Part shown: piece after piece, positions 1-7,565 of the stretch | How the letters are laid out: each line of letters begins with the position of its first letter | Position numbering within the stretch: position 1 is the stretch's first letter | Source: Sarcina ventriculi | GTDB lineage: Bacteria > Bacillota > Clostridia > Clostridiales > Clostridiaceae | DNA length: 39,576 nucleotides | Assembly (NCBI RefSeq): GCF_900456775.1 | Contig: NZ_UAUL01000014.1 | Location: 1 to 39,576 of the forward strand | Direction: 5' to 3' | Notes under the pieces: generated by a model | The model's input: the letters and a program-made list of their open reading frames with translations, nothing else | Database searches by the model: none | Told to the model about the DNA's origin: nothing | Made by a program: the position numbers and the translations under genes

Positions 1-331
1 ACAAGCCTAATTTTACCTAACCGAAACCCAAGCCAAAACAATTTTAGAAAACAATTGAATGAAGTAGCCTTACAAATTACTCCTTTAACCCAAGGATTAA
101 ATTTAAACCAAAATGAATTTGATTCTCTTGTCGATTTTGCTTACAACCTTGGTGTCGATGCTCTTAAAAATTCCGATTTACTTGCAAATATAAAACTTGC
201 GATAATAACGCGATTATAACAGCCGATTTACAGCATGGGATCATTGCGATGGAGTCGTCTTACCTGGGTTGCAAAAACGTAGAGAAAACGAAGCAATATT
301 ATTCTTAACAGGCGAATATATAAATAATTAG
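1..331 (+). pseudogene. 3' fragment of SH3-GH24 lysozyme (duplicate, frameshifted)
   Basis: Corresponds to the last third of the intact lysin at 34295-35092, up to the same TAG stop. Compared with that copy, single bases are missing in a CCC run, an AAA run, an A5 run and a TTTT run, so no continuous frame survives. The cause is almost certainly consensus error at the contig edge, not biological decay. Confidence 0.85.
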
Positions 332-344
332 GAGGCATACGTAA

Positions 345-584
345 ATGGATACTAATTACATAACATTAGGTGTAGCAGTAGTAGGCTTTGTGTCTACTCT
401 ACTTACCCATAAATACCATATAAATTTACATTCCAAGAAACTAGAATCTATAGAAAAAGATTTATCTAATGTATTAACAGCAGTAAATAAAATAACAGAT
501 ATTACAGACCCAAAGCTTTCTCCTATTGTTAAAGATGCTAATACCATTTTAGAAACAGTAGAACAGAAGAATCCCCAAGGTTAG
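345..584 (+). CDS. Small one-TM lysis-region protein (duplicate copy)
   Basis: Left copy of the gene at 35106-35351. One G is missing after 'gaacag', which changes the C-terminus (79 aa here, 81 aa in the other copy). It is preceded by an AGGAGG ribosome binding site just after the lysozyme stop. See the right copy for the description. Confidence 0.6.
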   Translation: MDTNYITLGVAVVGFVSTLLTHKYHINLHSKKLESIEKDLSNVLTAVNKITDITDPKLSPIVKDANTILETVEQKNPQG

Positions 585-652
585 GCTAATAATTTAATAT
601 ATTTAATGCCCAATTACCATTATATAATAAAAATTAGAAAGGGGGTGTTACT

Positions 653-814
653 ATGGCTATCGGAAGAAGAAAAAGAAAAAGAACGTCCAGAACTCACGCT
701 TATGCGTATGGTTATGTAAGAAAAAGAACTACACATAGAAAAAGAAGAGCTAAAAAATCTACTTCTAAAAAGAAAAAATTAGAAGTACATGTACATCTTA
801 AACATCATTATTAA
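653..814 (+). CDS. Small highly basic protein, 53 aa (duplicate copy)
   Basis: Identical in sequence to the gene at 35414-35575. It has a strong GGGGGTG ribosome binding site and is followed directly by an intrinsic terminator. The full description is under the right copy. Confidence 0.75.
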   Translation: MAIGRRKRKRTSRTHAYAYGYVRKRTTHRKRRAKKSTSKKKKLEVHVHLKHHY

Positions 815-822
815 AAAAGAGA

Positions 823-847
823 ACCTCCATATACTGGAGGTCTTTTT
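823..847 (+). terminator. Late-operon terminator (duplicate copy)
   Basis: A 7-bp stem (acctcca / tggaggt) is followed by a C and five T. Same element as 35584-35608. It closes the rightward late operon. Confidence 0.85.
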
Positions 848-906
848 ATTGTTACCAACTACTTGTAATATGCTATAATTAATATAAGAATATACGAGGT
901 GTGAAC

Positions 907-1113
907 ATGAAAAAACTACAACTTTTAAGAATAAAAGAACGCTTAACAATAACACAATTAGGGGAAAAAACAGGAATTAGTCCATCCTATTTAAGCCAAT
1001 TGGAAAGAGGTAAAAAAAGCAATCCAAGCTTACCAGTCTTAAATACTTTAGCAAAAGAATTTAAAGTACCAGTTACAGTCTTGTTTTGCGATTTTGCAGA
1101 TATACATATATAA
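907..1113 (+). CDS. XRE-family HTH regulator, 68 aa (duplicate copy)
   Basis: Identical protein to 35667-35873. The ATG at 907 is preferred over the in-frame GTG at 901 because the AGGTG ribosome binding site overlaps that GTG and lies correctly spaced from 907. The promoter (TTGTTA 849-854, TATAAT 874-879) has 19-nt spacing here but 18 nt in the right copy, because this copy has one extra A. Confidence 0.85.
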   Translation: MKKLQLLRIKERLTITQLGEKTGISPSYLSQLERGKKSNPSLPVLNTLAKEFKVPVTVLFCDFADIHI

Positions 1114-1136
1114 AAAAGTGGGGTTAATCCCCACTT
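1112..1136 (-). terminator. Early-operon terminator (duplicate copy)
   Basis: On the minus strand an AAGTGGGG / CCCCACTT hairpin is followed by a T6 run (T7 in the right copy, 35872-35897). It ends leftward early transcription and lies between the XRE stop and the convergent operon. Confidence 0.8.
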
Positions 1137-1336
1137 AATTTCTTATAAGCTACTTTATTTAAACTTTTCTTTCCATGTTTCCATTTTCTTTCTAGCCAAC
1201 TTAATTTATCTAAATTTCTCAATCTTATCATTTCCGTAAAGAATAGTAATGTTGGTTCAAAAATAGGATTTTTTTCTTCTTTTCTAATTTCTCTTTTTAA
1301 TCTTTTTTTCTCTTTTAGATAATAACGTTTTTTCAT
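1124..1336 (-). CDS. Small basic hypothetical protein (duplicate copy, longer C-terminus)
   Basis: Lys/Arg-rich N-terminus, with an AGGAGCG ribosome binding site 8 nt before the ATG. In this copy a four-T run keeps the frame open to 70 aa, with the stop inside the terminator loop; in the right copy the run has five T and the protein ends at 60 aa. This part of the left copy has other indels, so the 60-aa version may be the true one. Confidence 0.5.
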   Translation of the reverse strand: MKKRYYLKEKKRLKREIRKEEKNPIFEPTLLFFTEMIRLRNLDKLSWLERKWKHGKKSLNKVAYKKLSGD

Positions 1337-1562
1337 ACTCGCACGCTCCTTTTTTTCACCTTTCTTTTATTTTGTCCACAACCAATCTAACAATCTTAAA
1401 TAGTCTTCAAATTCTGTTTGTGTTAATTCCTCTATATCCTTCTTTCCCATTCCAAATTCTTCTTCTGTTTCCCTTATATATTCTCGATATGTTTGTTCGT
1501 TAGAACCACTTCATTTCATTTCTGCTAACTCATCTGAAATTGAGAAGTTCTTTATTATTTAG

Positions 1563-2087
1563 TTAAGTCCATAGCTTTAATGTTTTCCCTCGTGCATTAA
1601 CAACTTCTATCGACACATCAAATTCATCAGATATATTTTTTTAAATTATAATAGTTATCTTCAATATTTTCATTTGCAACTTTTATAAATTCTGATTTTG
1701 GCATTAAAAATGCTCCCGCAAATTCATTTGCTTCAGATTCATACTCAGTATAAGGTATATTTGTATTTCTAGCATGACTTGTTCCTATTCTATATTATTT
1801 CCATTTTTCTTCATCTAGGTAATTCATATGAAGAAATAAATGACCTAATTCATGTGCTATTGAAAATCTTATCCTTTGATAGTTGGAACATCTGATAGAG
1901 ATATTTCGAAATTATCATCTGAGGATTTTGTTATAGTAACTTCATTAAAACTGGAATAATCTTTTATTATATTTCCATTTAAATCTTTTACAATAGTTTC
2001 AATATTAAATTTATTTTTTGTAATATTTAAAAGAACTCTAATTTCTTCGGCAATATTATTTATTATATCTCTTTTTTTATGGTTCAT
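1563..2087 (-). pseudogene. ImmA/IrrE-like peptidase, frameshifted duplicate
   Basis: Duplicate of the intact gene at 36324-36848. Here a missing A after 'gttggaa' and further small differences in the 1780-1810 and 1630-1650 regions split it; the readable N-terminal part is 1869-2087. Treat as an assembly artefact. Confidence 0.8.
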
Positions 2088-2149
2088 AGGATACTCTCCA
2101 ATTCCAATATATCTTCTTTTAAATCGTCAAAAACTTTCCATCTTTTCAT
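2084..2149 (-). CDS. 21-aa leader-like peptide upstream of ImmA (duplicate copy)
   Basis: Same short frame as 36845-36910. Its TGA stop overlaps the ATG of the ImmA/IrrE gene and a GGTGAAG ribosome binding site precedes it. Confidence 0.45.
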   Translation of the reverse strand: MKRWKVFDDLKEDILELESIL

Positions 2150-2158
2150 TTTCTTCAC

Positions 2159-2353
2159 CTACCCTAACAACAAATGTGCATTTTCCATTATTCTTACATA
2201 CTCTTTTCTATGTTCATTCATACCACCATTTTCTTCTATTCTTTGCAGTAAATCCTCTAGAGTCATTCCGCTTTTACAACCTATATTACACTTTATAATA
2301 TTGTTCATATCTTTATAAACTGTTATTAACCTATTTTCGCATTGGATATACAA
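2159..2353 (-). CDS. Hypothetical protein, ~64 aa, start uncertain (duplicate copy)
   Basis: Identical protein to 36920-37114. Described there. Confidence 0.4.
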   Translation of the reverse strand: MYIQCENRLITVYKDMNNIIKCNIGCKSGMTLEDLLQRIEENGGMNEHRKEYVRIMENAHLLLG

Positions 2354-2417
2354 AATGTTTTTAAAATTTTCATAAACCTTACCAAGATGCGTTCCTTTTT
2401 TATTTCTATCTCTCCAT

Positions 2418-2501
2418 TTATTTAAATACGACTATTACAGCTATCACAAAGGCAATTCCTAAAGTAATTATCCAAAAAATATTAAGTTGTTTATCTGTCA
2501 T
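2418..2501 (-). CDS. 27-aa single-TM micropeptide
   Basis: A complete frame with an AAGGAG ribosome binding site 7 nt before the ATG. The sequence begins MTDKQLNIFW and continues as one hydrophobic helix (IITLGIAFVIAVIVV), ending FK. Its start overlaps the stop of the upstream coiled-coil gene by 11 nt, so it is probably translationally coupled. The same gene is at 37180-37263. Function unknown; short membrane peptides are common in early operons of Gram-positive phages. Confidence 0.65.
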   Translation of the reverse strand: MTDKQLNIFWIITLGIAFVIAVIVVFK

Positions 2502-2871
2502 AATTTTCTCCTTTAAGTTCTTTACACATTTTTTTCCAATCATTTAATTCATCTCTTAAAAAATATATTTTAGTTACTAATTCCCTATTATCTTTTTCTA
2601 ACTCTTCTTTTGTCTGTTTTGCCTTTATTGCCCAATTAACTAGACTTTCATATTTTTCTTCTAATTCATCAAGTTCGGAATCTTTTAATATTAGCTCATC
2701 TTCTAATTCCTCGATTCTCTCCATTAAATCGTCCACACAAGGCTTTTTATAAGCTTGTCTATATTTATCATGTACGAAGATAATTTCTTCCTCAGAAAGG
2801 GGGATAACCTCCTTTCCGTTTACTTGTATGCTAAACAAATGTCCTTGTTGTAATAAATCAAAATTAACCAT
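2491..2871 (-). CDS. Coiled-coil early protein, 126 aa
   Basis: Unrecognised early-operon protein. The N-terminal ~45 residues are mixed (MVNFDLLQQGH...). Residues ~50-120 are Glu/Lys/Leu-rich with heptad spacing typical of a coiled coil. The ATG at 2871 is chosen because an AAGGAGG ribosome binding site lies 8 nt upstream; the frame stays open to an ATG at 2934 without a comparable site, which would add 21 residues. It lies between the 48-aa gene and the 27-aa membrane peptide in the leftward operon. The repeat copy is 37253-37633. Confidence 0.75.
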   Translation of the reverse strand: MVNFDLLQQGHLFSIQVNGKEVIPLSEEEIIFVHDKYRQAYKKPCVDDLMERIEELEDELILKDSELDELEEKYESLVNWAIKAKQTKEELEKDNRELVTKIYFLRDELNDWKKMCKELKGENYDR

Positions 2872-2943
2872 TTTTTTATTCCTCCTTAAAATTTCTATAA
2901 TCTTATCTTTTTTTATTCCTGTTATCGTTACCATTTATATTAC

Positions 2944-3090
2944 CTACTTCTCTACTTCCCATCTTTGTATATATAACAAGTTTCCTAAGTCTTCTATTAT
3001 GTAGTTACCAGTTAAACTTTTTGTAATTTTCATTTTCTGTTTAAACGTTTTATATGGGATTACTTCTATTATTTTTAACAACTTATTCAT
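2944..3090 (-). CDS. Small hypothetical protein, 48 aa
   Basis: Begins MNKLLKIIEVIPYKTF and ends EVEK. Its ATG overlaps the TGA of the helicase loader (TGATG), so translation is probably coupled. Not recognised. The overlap and full conservation in the repeat copy (37706-37852) support it as a gene. Confidence 0.65.
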   Translation of the reverse strand: MNKLLKIIEVIPYKTFKQKMKITKSLTGNYIIEDLGNLLYIQRWEVEK

Positions 3091-3869
3091 CACATAAACT
3101 CTCTTAATCTGTAATTACAATCTTCCTTAAAAACCACTCCAAATCTTTTACCACAGCACTCTAAAATACGCCCTCCAAGTGCTTCATCGAGCTGTATTAA
3201 TAGGTGTGGAGTACACTCCGTACTTATTAAAGTTGGTAAGTAGTTAAGGTATCTATAATTTAATATTTCGTAAATGTATTTCAGATCAGATTCTTTTAAT
3301 TCTCCTATTAATTTTCCACTTCTAATCTTATCCTTAAATAAATCATCGATTATAAGCACTCTAGCACCCTTGTAGCGATTGATTAATTTATTATAGTGTT
3401 CTATATCTAATACACTACTTTTCAACTCTCTAATGGCTTCTAAATAGGGCATATACACAACAGGAATTTTTTTATCTAATAATGCTTTACCAATAGCAGT
3501 TATAATATGTGTCTTGCCAGCCCCACTTTGTCCCATAACGCAGAACCCATTACCTCTATTTTTTTCTATACTATTAAAACTTTTAATATAATCAATAGCT
3601 TTATCCCTAGCTTGTCTAGTTATATCATTATAAGATTCATACTCTTTTAGCATTTTCAGATCTTTTGGATTTACACCAAAGTTTGTCCAAAGTCTATTTA
3701 CATAATCTAATTCAGCACATTCACAACGCTTGTATCTGCCATTGTGTTCCACAAAACCAGTATCACTACATTTATTACACTTGTACACTTGTTTAGAAGC
3801 AAGAGAAGTCGTATTTTGGCTTTGCGCTTGTTCTATTATCTTTTTTAATATTCCTTGCATTAGTTCCAT
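3090..3869 (-). CDS. dnaC: DnaC/IstB-like AAA+ helicase loader
   Basis: 259 aa. An N-terminal zinc-ribbon-like motif uses C31, C34, C49 and C51. A P-loop GQSGAGKT lies at ~113-120 and Walker B VLIIDD at ~171-176, followed by a sensor-like ISTECTP segment. This is the usual architecture of phage DnaC-type loaders, which place the host replicative helicase on phage DNA at the origin with the replisome organizer encoded upstream. The frame overlaps the upstream organizer gene by 77 nt. Two ATGs (3869 and 9 nt downstream) are possible. An identical copy is at 37852-38631. Confidence 0.92.
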   Translation of the reverse strand: MELMQGILKKIIEQAQSQNTTSLASKQVYKCNKCSDTGFVEHNGRYKRCECAELDYVNRLWTNFGVNPKDLKMLKEYESYNDITRQARDKAIDYIKSFNSIEKNRGNGFCVMGQSGAGKTHIITAIGKALLDKKIPVVYMPYLEAIRELKSSVLDIEHYNKLINRYKGARVLIIDDLFKDKIRSGKLIGELKESDLKYIYEILNYRYLNYLPTLISTECTPHLLIQLDEALGGRILECCGKRFGVVFKEDCNYRLREFM

Positions 3870-4647
3870 CTTCCTTATCTGTATAATTTCCTTCTAGCAC
3901 CTTAATAAAATTACTGGGTTTTATAAGCCAATCGAAAGTAATAGTCCAATTTTTATTATTTTGCCCTTTTAAGAAACTACTTTCTTTTATATAGTTTATA
4001 GCTTGTAATACTCCATCTATTCCATAATCTTTTATTCTTGCATTTAACAACTTTAATCTAGTATTTTGTATAGATTTTATAGTAGATAAGTTAAGATTGT
4101 TCCAGGCTATAACTATACATTCCAAATGTTTTGGAATAAGTGCAACTTTAGTTGTACTAACCTCTATCTCTATATCTTTCTCTATATCTTTCTCTTTCTC
4201 TATCTCTTTCTCTATCTCTGTATGGACATTTTTTGGATTAATGTTGGACAGTAATTGGACATTGTCCAATTTTTTTAATTCTCTTTCTTTTTTCTTATAT
4301 TTAGCCCACTTAGTCTCACTTCCTACCATTTGTTCTAATTGGGTTATATAAATTTCCCCATTATCAAGAATCTGTATTAATCCTATTTTCTTAAATAACT
4401 CCATTGCTACAGTTACAGTATCTATATCTGTTTTAGTTATCTCACCTAATTTCTTAACATCATAGGGAATTAAAATTTGTCCAACATTTCTAATTAATAT
4501 TCCATTAGTTTTTAAAGATTTAAGGCATAACTTTAAATAAAATAAGCAATATTCTTTACCATTAGTTTGTTCTTCTAACCATGCCAAGGTATCTTCTTCA
4601 AAAAAATCTTCTTTAAGTTTTAACCAATAATATTTTTTATCTCCCAT
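3793..4647 (-). CDS. Phage replisome organizer (phage_rep_org_N / DnaD-like)
   Basis: 284 aa. The N-terminal ~125 residues (MGDKKYYWLKLKEDFFEED..., then LEEQTNGKEYCLFYLKLCLKS) match the winged-helix phage replisome organizer N-terminal family. A Lys/Glu-rich linker follows at ~125-165. The C-terminal part (TFDWLIKPSNFIKVLEGNY) matches the tail seen in DnaD-type phage initiators. It binds the lytic origin and recruits the DnaC-like loader. The start overlaps the ERF stop (TTAAT on the plus strand). The linker coding region is a CT-rich simple repeat (4160-4215) and could hold part of the origin. The right copy is broken. Confidence 0.9.
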   Translation of the reverse strand: MGDKKYYWLKLKEDFFEEDTLAWLEEQTNGKEYCLFYLKLCLKSLKTNGILIRNVGQILIPYDVKKLGEITKTDIDTVTVAMELFKKIGLIQILDNGEIYITQLEQMVGSETKWAKYKKKERELKKLDNVQLLSNINPKNVHTEIEKEIEKEKDIEKDIEIEVSTTKVALIPKHLECIVIAWNNLNLSTIKSIQNTRLKLLNARIKDYGIDGVLQAINYIKESSFLKGQNNKNWTITFDWLIKPSNFIKVLEGNYTDKEDGTNARNIKKDNRTSAKPKYDFSCF

Positions 4648-5165
4648 TAATTAGCACTCCCTTCAACAGTTGGCTGACAATCCTTGCATAATTTATGTTT
4701 GCATATTTTCCAAGACTTAACCGCTATATCTCTAGTTATTTGTTTTCCACACTTTTCACAAAAATGTTTTTGTCCTCTATCATCATCAGAGTCTTTTGTA
4801 TCATCTATGGCAAATATAGCATTTAAGGCGTATTTCCTAGCATAACTACTTGTTGCTCCTGTTAATTGGCTCGAATCCATTCCCTTCTTAACTGCTTCTT
4901 CTCTTGCGTAAGCAGTAGTTTGTATCTGTTCCTCGGGTGTTTCCATGTTAATTAAGGTTACTGTAGCTTTTATATAAAATCTATCTCCTATTAATTCAAT
5001 TTTATCTGTAATAAACATAGTCACTTTATTTTCGGATAATAGAGGTTTTACAGATTCTAATATATCCTCACAGCTTCTATACTTATATCCACCAAATTTA
5101 TTTTCTTGCCCTTTTGGTGCTTTTAATTTCACTTGTATCGCTGTTAATTTTTCATATATATTCAT
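4647..5165 (-). CDS. erf: ERF-family single-strand annealing recombinase
   Basis: 172 aa. Residues ~1-125 carry the ERF superfamily pattern: N-terminal helix, FGGYKYRSCEDILE, then the SSQLTGATSSYARKYALNAI block. The C-terminal ~40 residues add a zinc ribbon (CEKCGK...CKHKLCKDC). ERF proteins anneal single strands and support phage recombination and genome circularisation. It sits between Gp157 and the replisome organizer, the usual order in Gram-positive siphoviruses. The 3' part is repeated at the right end (39407-39576). Confidence 0.92.
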   Translation of the reverse strand: MNIYEKLTAIQVKLKAPKGQENKFGGYKYRSCEDILESVKPLLSENKVTMFITDKIELIGDRFYIKATVTLINMETPEEQIQTTAYAREEAVKKGMDSSQLTGATSSYARKYALNAIFAIDDTKDSDDDRGQKHFCEKCGKQITRDIAVKSWKICKHKLCKDCQPTVEGSAN

Positions 5166-5180
5166 TATTTTCTCCTCCTG

Positions 5181-5666
5181 TTATCTTACATTTAAACAAT
5201 TCTTAATGTGTATTTTTGCTCCATTAACTTCTTTTCCACTTTTAATATCTTGTTTAATCTTTGTCTTATCTGCTGTTTTGGTTATTTTATAATACTCTTC
5301 TGTTAATAAATCCAAATCTACAACAACACTTTCTACTTTTCTAGTAGAGAAAGTATAGCTATCTGTTTTTAACTTTTTATTTTTTAATTTTTCTAAGTTA
5401 GTTAGCATATACTCCCTTAGAGTTTCTATTACCTTTTCGTTAGTTTTCATTTTTTTTATTATTCTATCTGCTTCTTCCTTTTGGCTTTGTGCTACAGCTT
5501 TGCGATTTGTTATTTCCTTTTGTAGATTAATAAATTTATCTCCAATAGTATCTACTATCTTATCTATTTCCTCGAATAATATCTTCTTATCCACGCTTTC
5601 GTTATCTAGTAATGCCTCTAGGTTTTGGTAATTTCTTGTTAATTCGTATATTTTCATTGTATTCAT
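5181..5666 (-). CDS. Siphovirus Gp157-like protein
   Basis: 161 aa, starting MNTMKIYELT. An internal acidic/lysine-rich coiled coil and the C-terminal pattern TKTADKTKIKQDIKSG followed by GAKI are typical of the Gp157 family (named from Streptococcus phage Sfi proteins), usually found beside single-strand annealing or binding proteins. The exact biochemical role is not settled. GGGAGG lies 10 nt before the chosen ATG; a second ATG nine nt inside is too far from it. Its start overlaps the zinc-ribbon gene stop (TAATG). Confidence 0.85.
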   Translation of the reverse strand: MNTMKIYELTRNYQNLEALLDNESVDKKILFEEIDKIVDTIGDKFINLQKEITNRKAVAQSQKEEADRIIKKMKTNEKVIETLREYMLTNLEKLKNKKLKTDSYTFSTRKVESVVVDLDLLTEEYYKITKTADKTKIKQDIKSGKEVNGAKIHIKNCLNVR

Positions 5667-5845
5667 TATATTTCTGCCTCCCTTTTACATTCATCTATGC
5701 ACTCTTTACATACAGCTACACCTAATACATCGTAATATTCTTCACCTTCATAGATAGCGTTACCACACATTTCACAAGTATCTACTTGTAACCTCGTATT
5801 ATAAAAATTATCATATCTGTAATCATAACAGCACTCAGGTAACAT
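5666..5845 (-). CDS. Zinc-ribbon protein, 59 aa
   Basis: Begins MLPECCYDYRYDNF. Two CxxC knuckles (CEMCGN and CKECID) are separated by about 20 residues, a treble-clef or ribbon pattern. A GGAGGTAGAT ribosome binding site overlaps the end of the upstream gene, and the TAA overlaps the Gp157 ATG, so it is a true member of the operon. A DNA- or RNA-binding or protein-contact role is possible; no specific function is known. Confidence 0.8.
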   Translation of the reverse strand: MLPECCYDYRYDNFYNTRLQVDTCEMCGNAIYEGEEYYDVLGVAVCKECIDECKREAEI

Positions 5846-5846
5846 A

Positions 5847-6068
5847 TTATCTACCTCCTAAATATTCATTTTCTTGTTTAAAGCCATGGGCACTACTATG
5901 TTTAAACTTAAAACTGGCTTCGTAACTATCTATTAAGTCCTTCAAATATCCAATTTCCACATCTTTAGAGCAATTATCTTTGTATAACCTTCTATTTTCC
6001 TTAATCAAATCTTCTATTATCCTATCTCTAATAGATAACTTCTTTCTTAACTCTTTATTGTTTATCAT
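5847..6068 (-). CDS. Small coiled-coil hypothetical protein, 73 aa
   Basis: Charged protein starting MINNKELRKKLSIRDRIIED, predicted helical over ~1-50. Its last codons (YLGGR) form the ribosome binding site of the next gene. GGAGG lies 9 nt before its own ATG. Not recognised. Confidence 0.7.
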   Translation of the reverse strand: MINNKELRKKLSIRDRIIEDLIKENRRLYKDNCSKDVEIGYLKDLIDSYEASFKFKHSSAHGFKQENEYLGGR

Positions 6069-6071
6069 TTT

Positions 6072-6239
6072 TTATTCCTCCAGTTCTATATCTATAATTA
6101 TTCCTAACATTCCTAATACCATAGTTACCAACATAATCCCGTCTATTCCCCTTACAACTAGAGAAATAAGGCTCATAACAAATAGTATTAAACTTGTTAT
6201 TTCTATTGTTATTTGTGTCCTTAATCTGTTGTATTTCAT
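6072..6239 (-). CDS. Small membrane protein with two TM segments, 55 aa
   Basis: Starts MKYNRLRTQI, followed by two hydrophobic stretches (TSLILFVMSLISLVV and IMLVTMVLGMLGIIIDI) joined by a short RGIDG turn. A GGAGGG ribosome binding site is present, and the ATG overlaps the upstream TGA (ATGA). The overlapping longer frame at 6055-6258 lacks this support and is rejected. Role unknown; a membrane-acting early function such as exclusion is possible but unproven. Confidence 0.75.
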   Translation of the reverse strand: MKYNRLRTQITIEITSLILFVMSLISLVVRGIDGIMLVTMVLGMLGIIIDIELEE

Positions 6240-6424
6240 GCTTTACCCTCCAATTCAAAGCACAGTTTTACCTCTAATTCTGCTAATGGTGTAATTATTT
6301 TAGTTATTACATACTCCTGGATATAACTATTATTAACTACTTCTCTTCTTAATACTTTTTTATACTTCTTCCTGTAATTATTTATTTCATCTATGCTCTT
6401 ACAACTCATATATATTGTTTTCAT
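6236..6424 (-). CDS. Small hypothetical protein, 62 aa
   Basis: Starts MKTIYMSCKSIDEINNYRKK and ends ELEGKA. AAGAAGG lies ~9 nt before the ATG at 6424, and the TGA overlaps the next ATG. Mixed alpha/beta character; not recognised. It follows the antirepressor by 14 nt in the leftward operon. Confidence 0.65.
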   Translation of the reverse strand: MKTIYMSCKSIDEINNYRKKYKKVLRREVVNNSYIQEYVITKIITPLAELEVKLCFELEGKA

Positions 6425-6438
6425 TTTTTTAAGCCTTC

Positions 6439-7203
6439 TTACCCTTCCATAGTTGGTACAATTCCTTTGCATTTTAATAAATCATATATAAATTTTCTTC
6501 CTTTTTGTGTCCATTTTGTATGCATAGATGTTCTAACTCTACCTACACCATTAGATATTATAGTAGTTTCGGAACAAGCGTACCCTTTATCTTTGTATGG
6601 CTTATATAATAACCATTGTCCACTTTGTTTATATTGGATTTCAAATTTATTAAGCAATTTATTAAACTCTTGTGCAGACATTCCATAATCATTGGCGATT
6701 TGGCGAATTGTAAATGTATTATTGCTTTGTAAGACCATATCTGTATATTCTGCTTTCGGTTTAAGTTCTTTAATTTGTTTATTTCTTTCTTCTATTCTTG
6801 AATTAGCTATTTGTAAGGCTCTTGACAAAATATCTTCATCAGACATATTTTCATTTGTAGAAATATATCCGCCTGTTTTTCTTATCTGAGGTAATACTTC
6901 ATCTGTTACCCAATCTTGGAATTTTTCAGCTTCTTTTTTATCGGATTTAAATATTAGTTTATAAACTCCACTTTCTGTTAAGAATTTTTCTCCTGTATTG
7001 TGCAATTTTCTAATGTCTTTATTAAGGACATTAGAATTTTTTAATAAAATAGCTTGATTAGTAGTCATTTTGCTTAAATAATTTCTTACAGAGCTTTTTT
7101 CTAATTCCAAACATTCTCCAACATGATATGGATTAAATAATACCTTTCCTTCAAATTCGAATACTTCTACCTCTTTATTTTCAAAAATCATTAAATTATT
7201 CAT
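6439..7203 (-). CDS. ant: Phage antirepressor, BRO-N plus KilAC
   Basis: 254 aa from the ATG at 7203, which has AAAGGAG 7-8 nt upstream; an in-frame start 54 nt earlier has none. Residues ~5-110 form a BRO-N domain (FNPYHVGECLELEKSSVRNY ... FQDWVTDEVLPQIRKTGGY). A short coiled coil (~120-150) leads to a KilAC/ANT domain at ~155-250 (FTIRQIANDYGMSAQEFNKL ... WTQKGRKFIYDLL). Such proteins are DNA-binding antirepressors that push a lysogen to lytic growth. It sits well inside the early operon. Confidence 0.92.
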   Translation of the reverse strand: MNNLMIFENKEVEVFEFEGKVLFNPYHVGECLELEKSSVRNYLSKMTTNQAILLKNSNVLNKDIRKLHNTGEKFLTESGVYKLIFKSDKKEAEKFQDWVTDEVLPQIRKTGGYISTNENMSDEDILSRALQIANSRIEERNKQIKELKPKAEYTDMVLQSNNTFTIRQIANDYGMSAQEFNKLLNKFEIQYKQSGQWLLYKPYKDKGYACSETTIISNGVGRVRTSMHTKWTQKGRKFIYDLLKCKGIVPTMEG

Positions 7204-7244
7204 TTTTATCTCTCCTTTAAATTTAATATATATATTTGTTAAAC

Positions 7245-7273
7245 TTGTCCTATACATTTATAACTTTTATAAT
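7245..7273 (+). promoter_or_regulatory. Promoter for the antisense gene 7326-7565
   Basis: TTGTCC (7245-7250) and TATAAT (7268-7273) are spaced 17 nt on the plus strand, upstream of a plus-strand gene embedded in the leftward operon. Predicted from sequence only. Confidence 0.6.
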
Positions 7274-7325
7274 TTAAGTATCGGCTCCGCTAAGTCGAAA
7301 TAAATTATGAAAGATGGTGAAATGT

Positions 7326-7565
7326 ATGACAAGTATATATGCTTGTTTAATAGGCGATTGGGTTAACCTAGGTGATGACCCTAACTGTAAAGTAGGGGGT
7401 AATCATCAGTCTCCAATAATATGGTGGGAAGAAAATGCTGAAATTTGGAGTCCTATAAATAAGGAACAAGAACATACAATGTATCAACAAGATTATGTTT
7501 ATATTCACTATTTCGGTAAGGACTATCGCATACATCCAATGTTTATACAAGTAGTAGAATCTTAA
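7326..7565 (+). CDS. Trp/Tyr-rich hypothetical protein, 79 aa, antisense to early operon
   Basis: Not recognised as a named family. It starts MTSIYACLIGDWVNLGDDPN and contains WWEENAEIWSP and a YVYIHYFGKDYRIHP segment, suggesting a small compact beta-rich fold. The ATG at 7326 has GGTG upstream; an in-frame ATG 12 nt earlier lacks a usable site. It is the only plus-strand gene between 1.2 and 9.1 kb. It has its own near-consensus promoter, and its end overlaps the stop of the convergent gene at 7562 by 4 nt. Independent expression, for example in the lysogen, is likely. Confidence 0.7.
   Translation: MTSIYACLIGDWVNLGDDPNCKVGGNHQSPIIWWEENAEIWSPINKEQEHTMYQQDYVYIHYFGKDYRIHPMFIQVVES

Larger units (their letters stand above)
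1..4817. repeat. Left copy of ~4.8-kb terminal redundancy
   Basis: Position 1 aligns with 34758 and position 4817 with 39576; gene content and order are identical. The copies differ by scattered single-base differences, nearly all in homopolymers. At least four missing bases fall in the first 330 nt of this copy, where they break the lysozyme frame. The pattern fits a circular or circularly permuted molecule assembled past its own end, with poorer consensus at the contig edge. Unit length is therefore about 34,757 bp. Confidence 0.95.

Noticed and set aside
4160-4215. CT-rich tandem words (TATCTCTTTCTC-like) as a CRISPR or satellite
   Set aside because: Simple repeat encoding the Lys/Glu/Ile linker of the replisome organizer; no spacer structure. 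It could be part of the lytic origin but there is no further evidence.
4097-4351. 84-aa plus-strand Ser/Phe/Ile-rich frame
   Set aside because: Mirror of the charged repeat linker in the replisome organizer; no start signal.
6055-6258. 67-aa minus-strand frame MNWRVKHEIQQ...
   Set aside because: It overlaps the 55-aa two-TM gene in another frame, is Asn/Arg-rich shadow sequence, and lacks the ribosome binding site that fits the membrane protein.
5980-6294. 104-aa plus-strand frame opposite early genes
   Set aside because: Hydrophobic Ile/Ser-rich shadow of well-supported minus-strand genes; no ribosome binding site.
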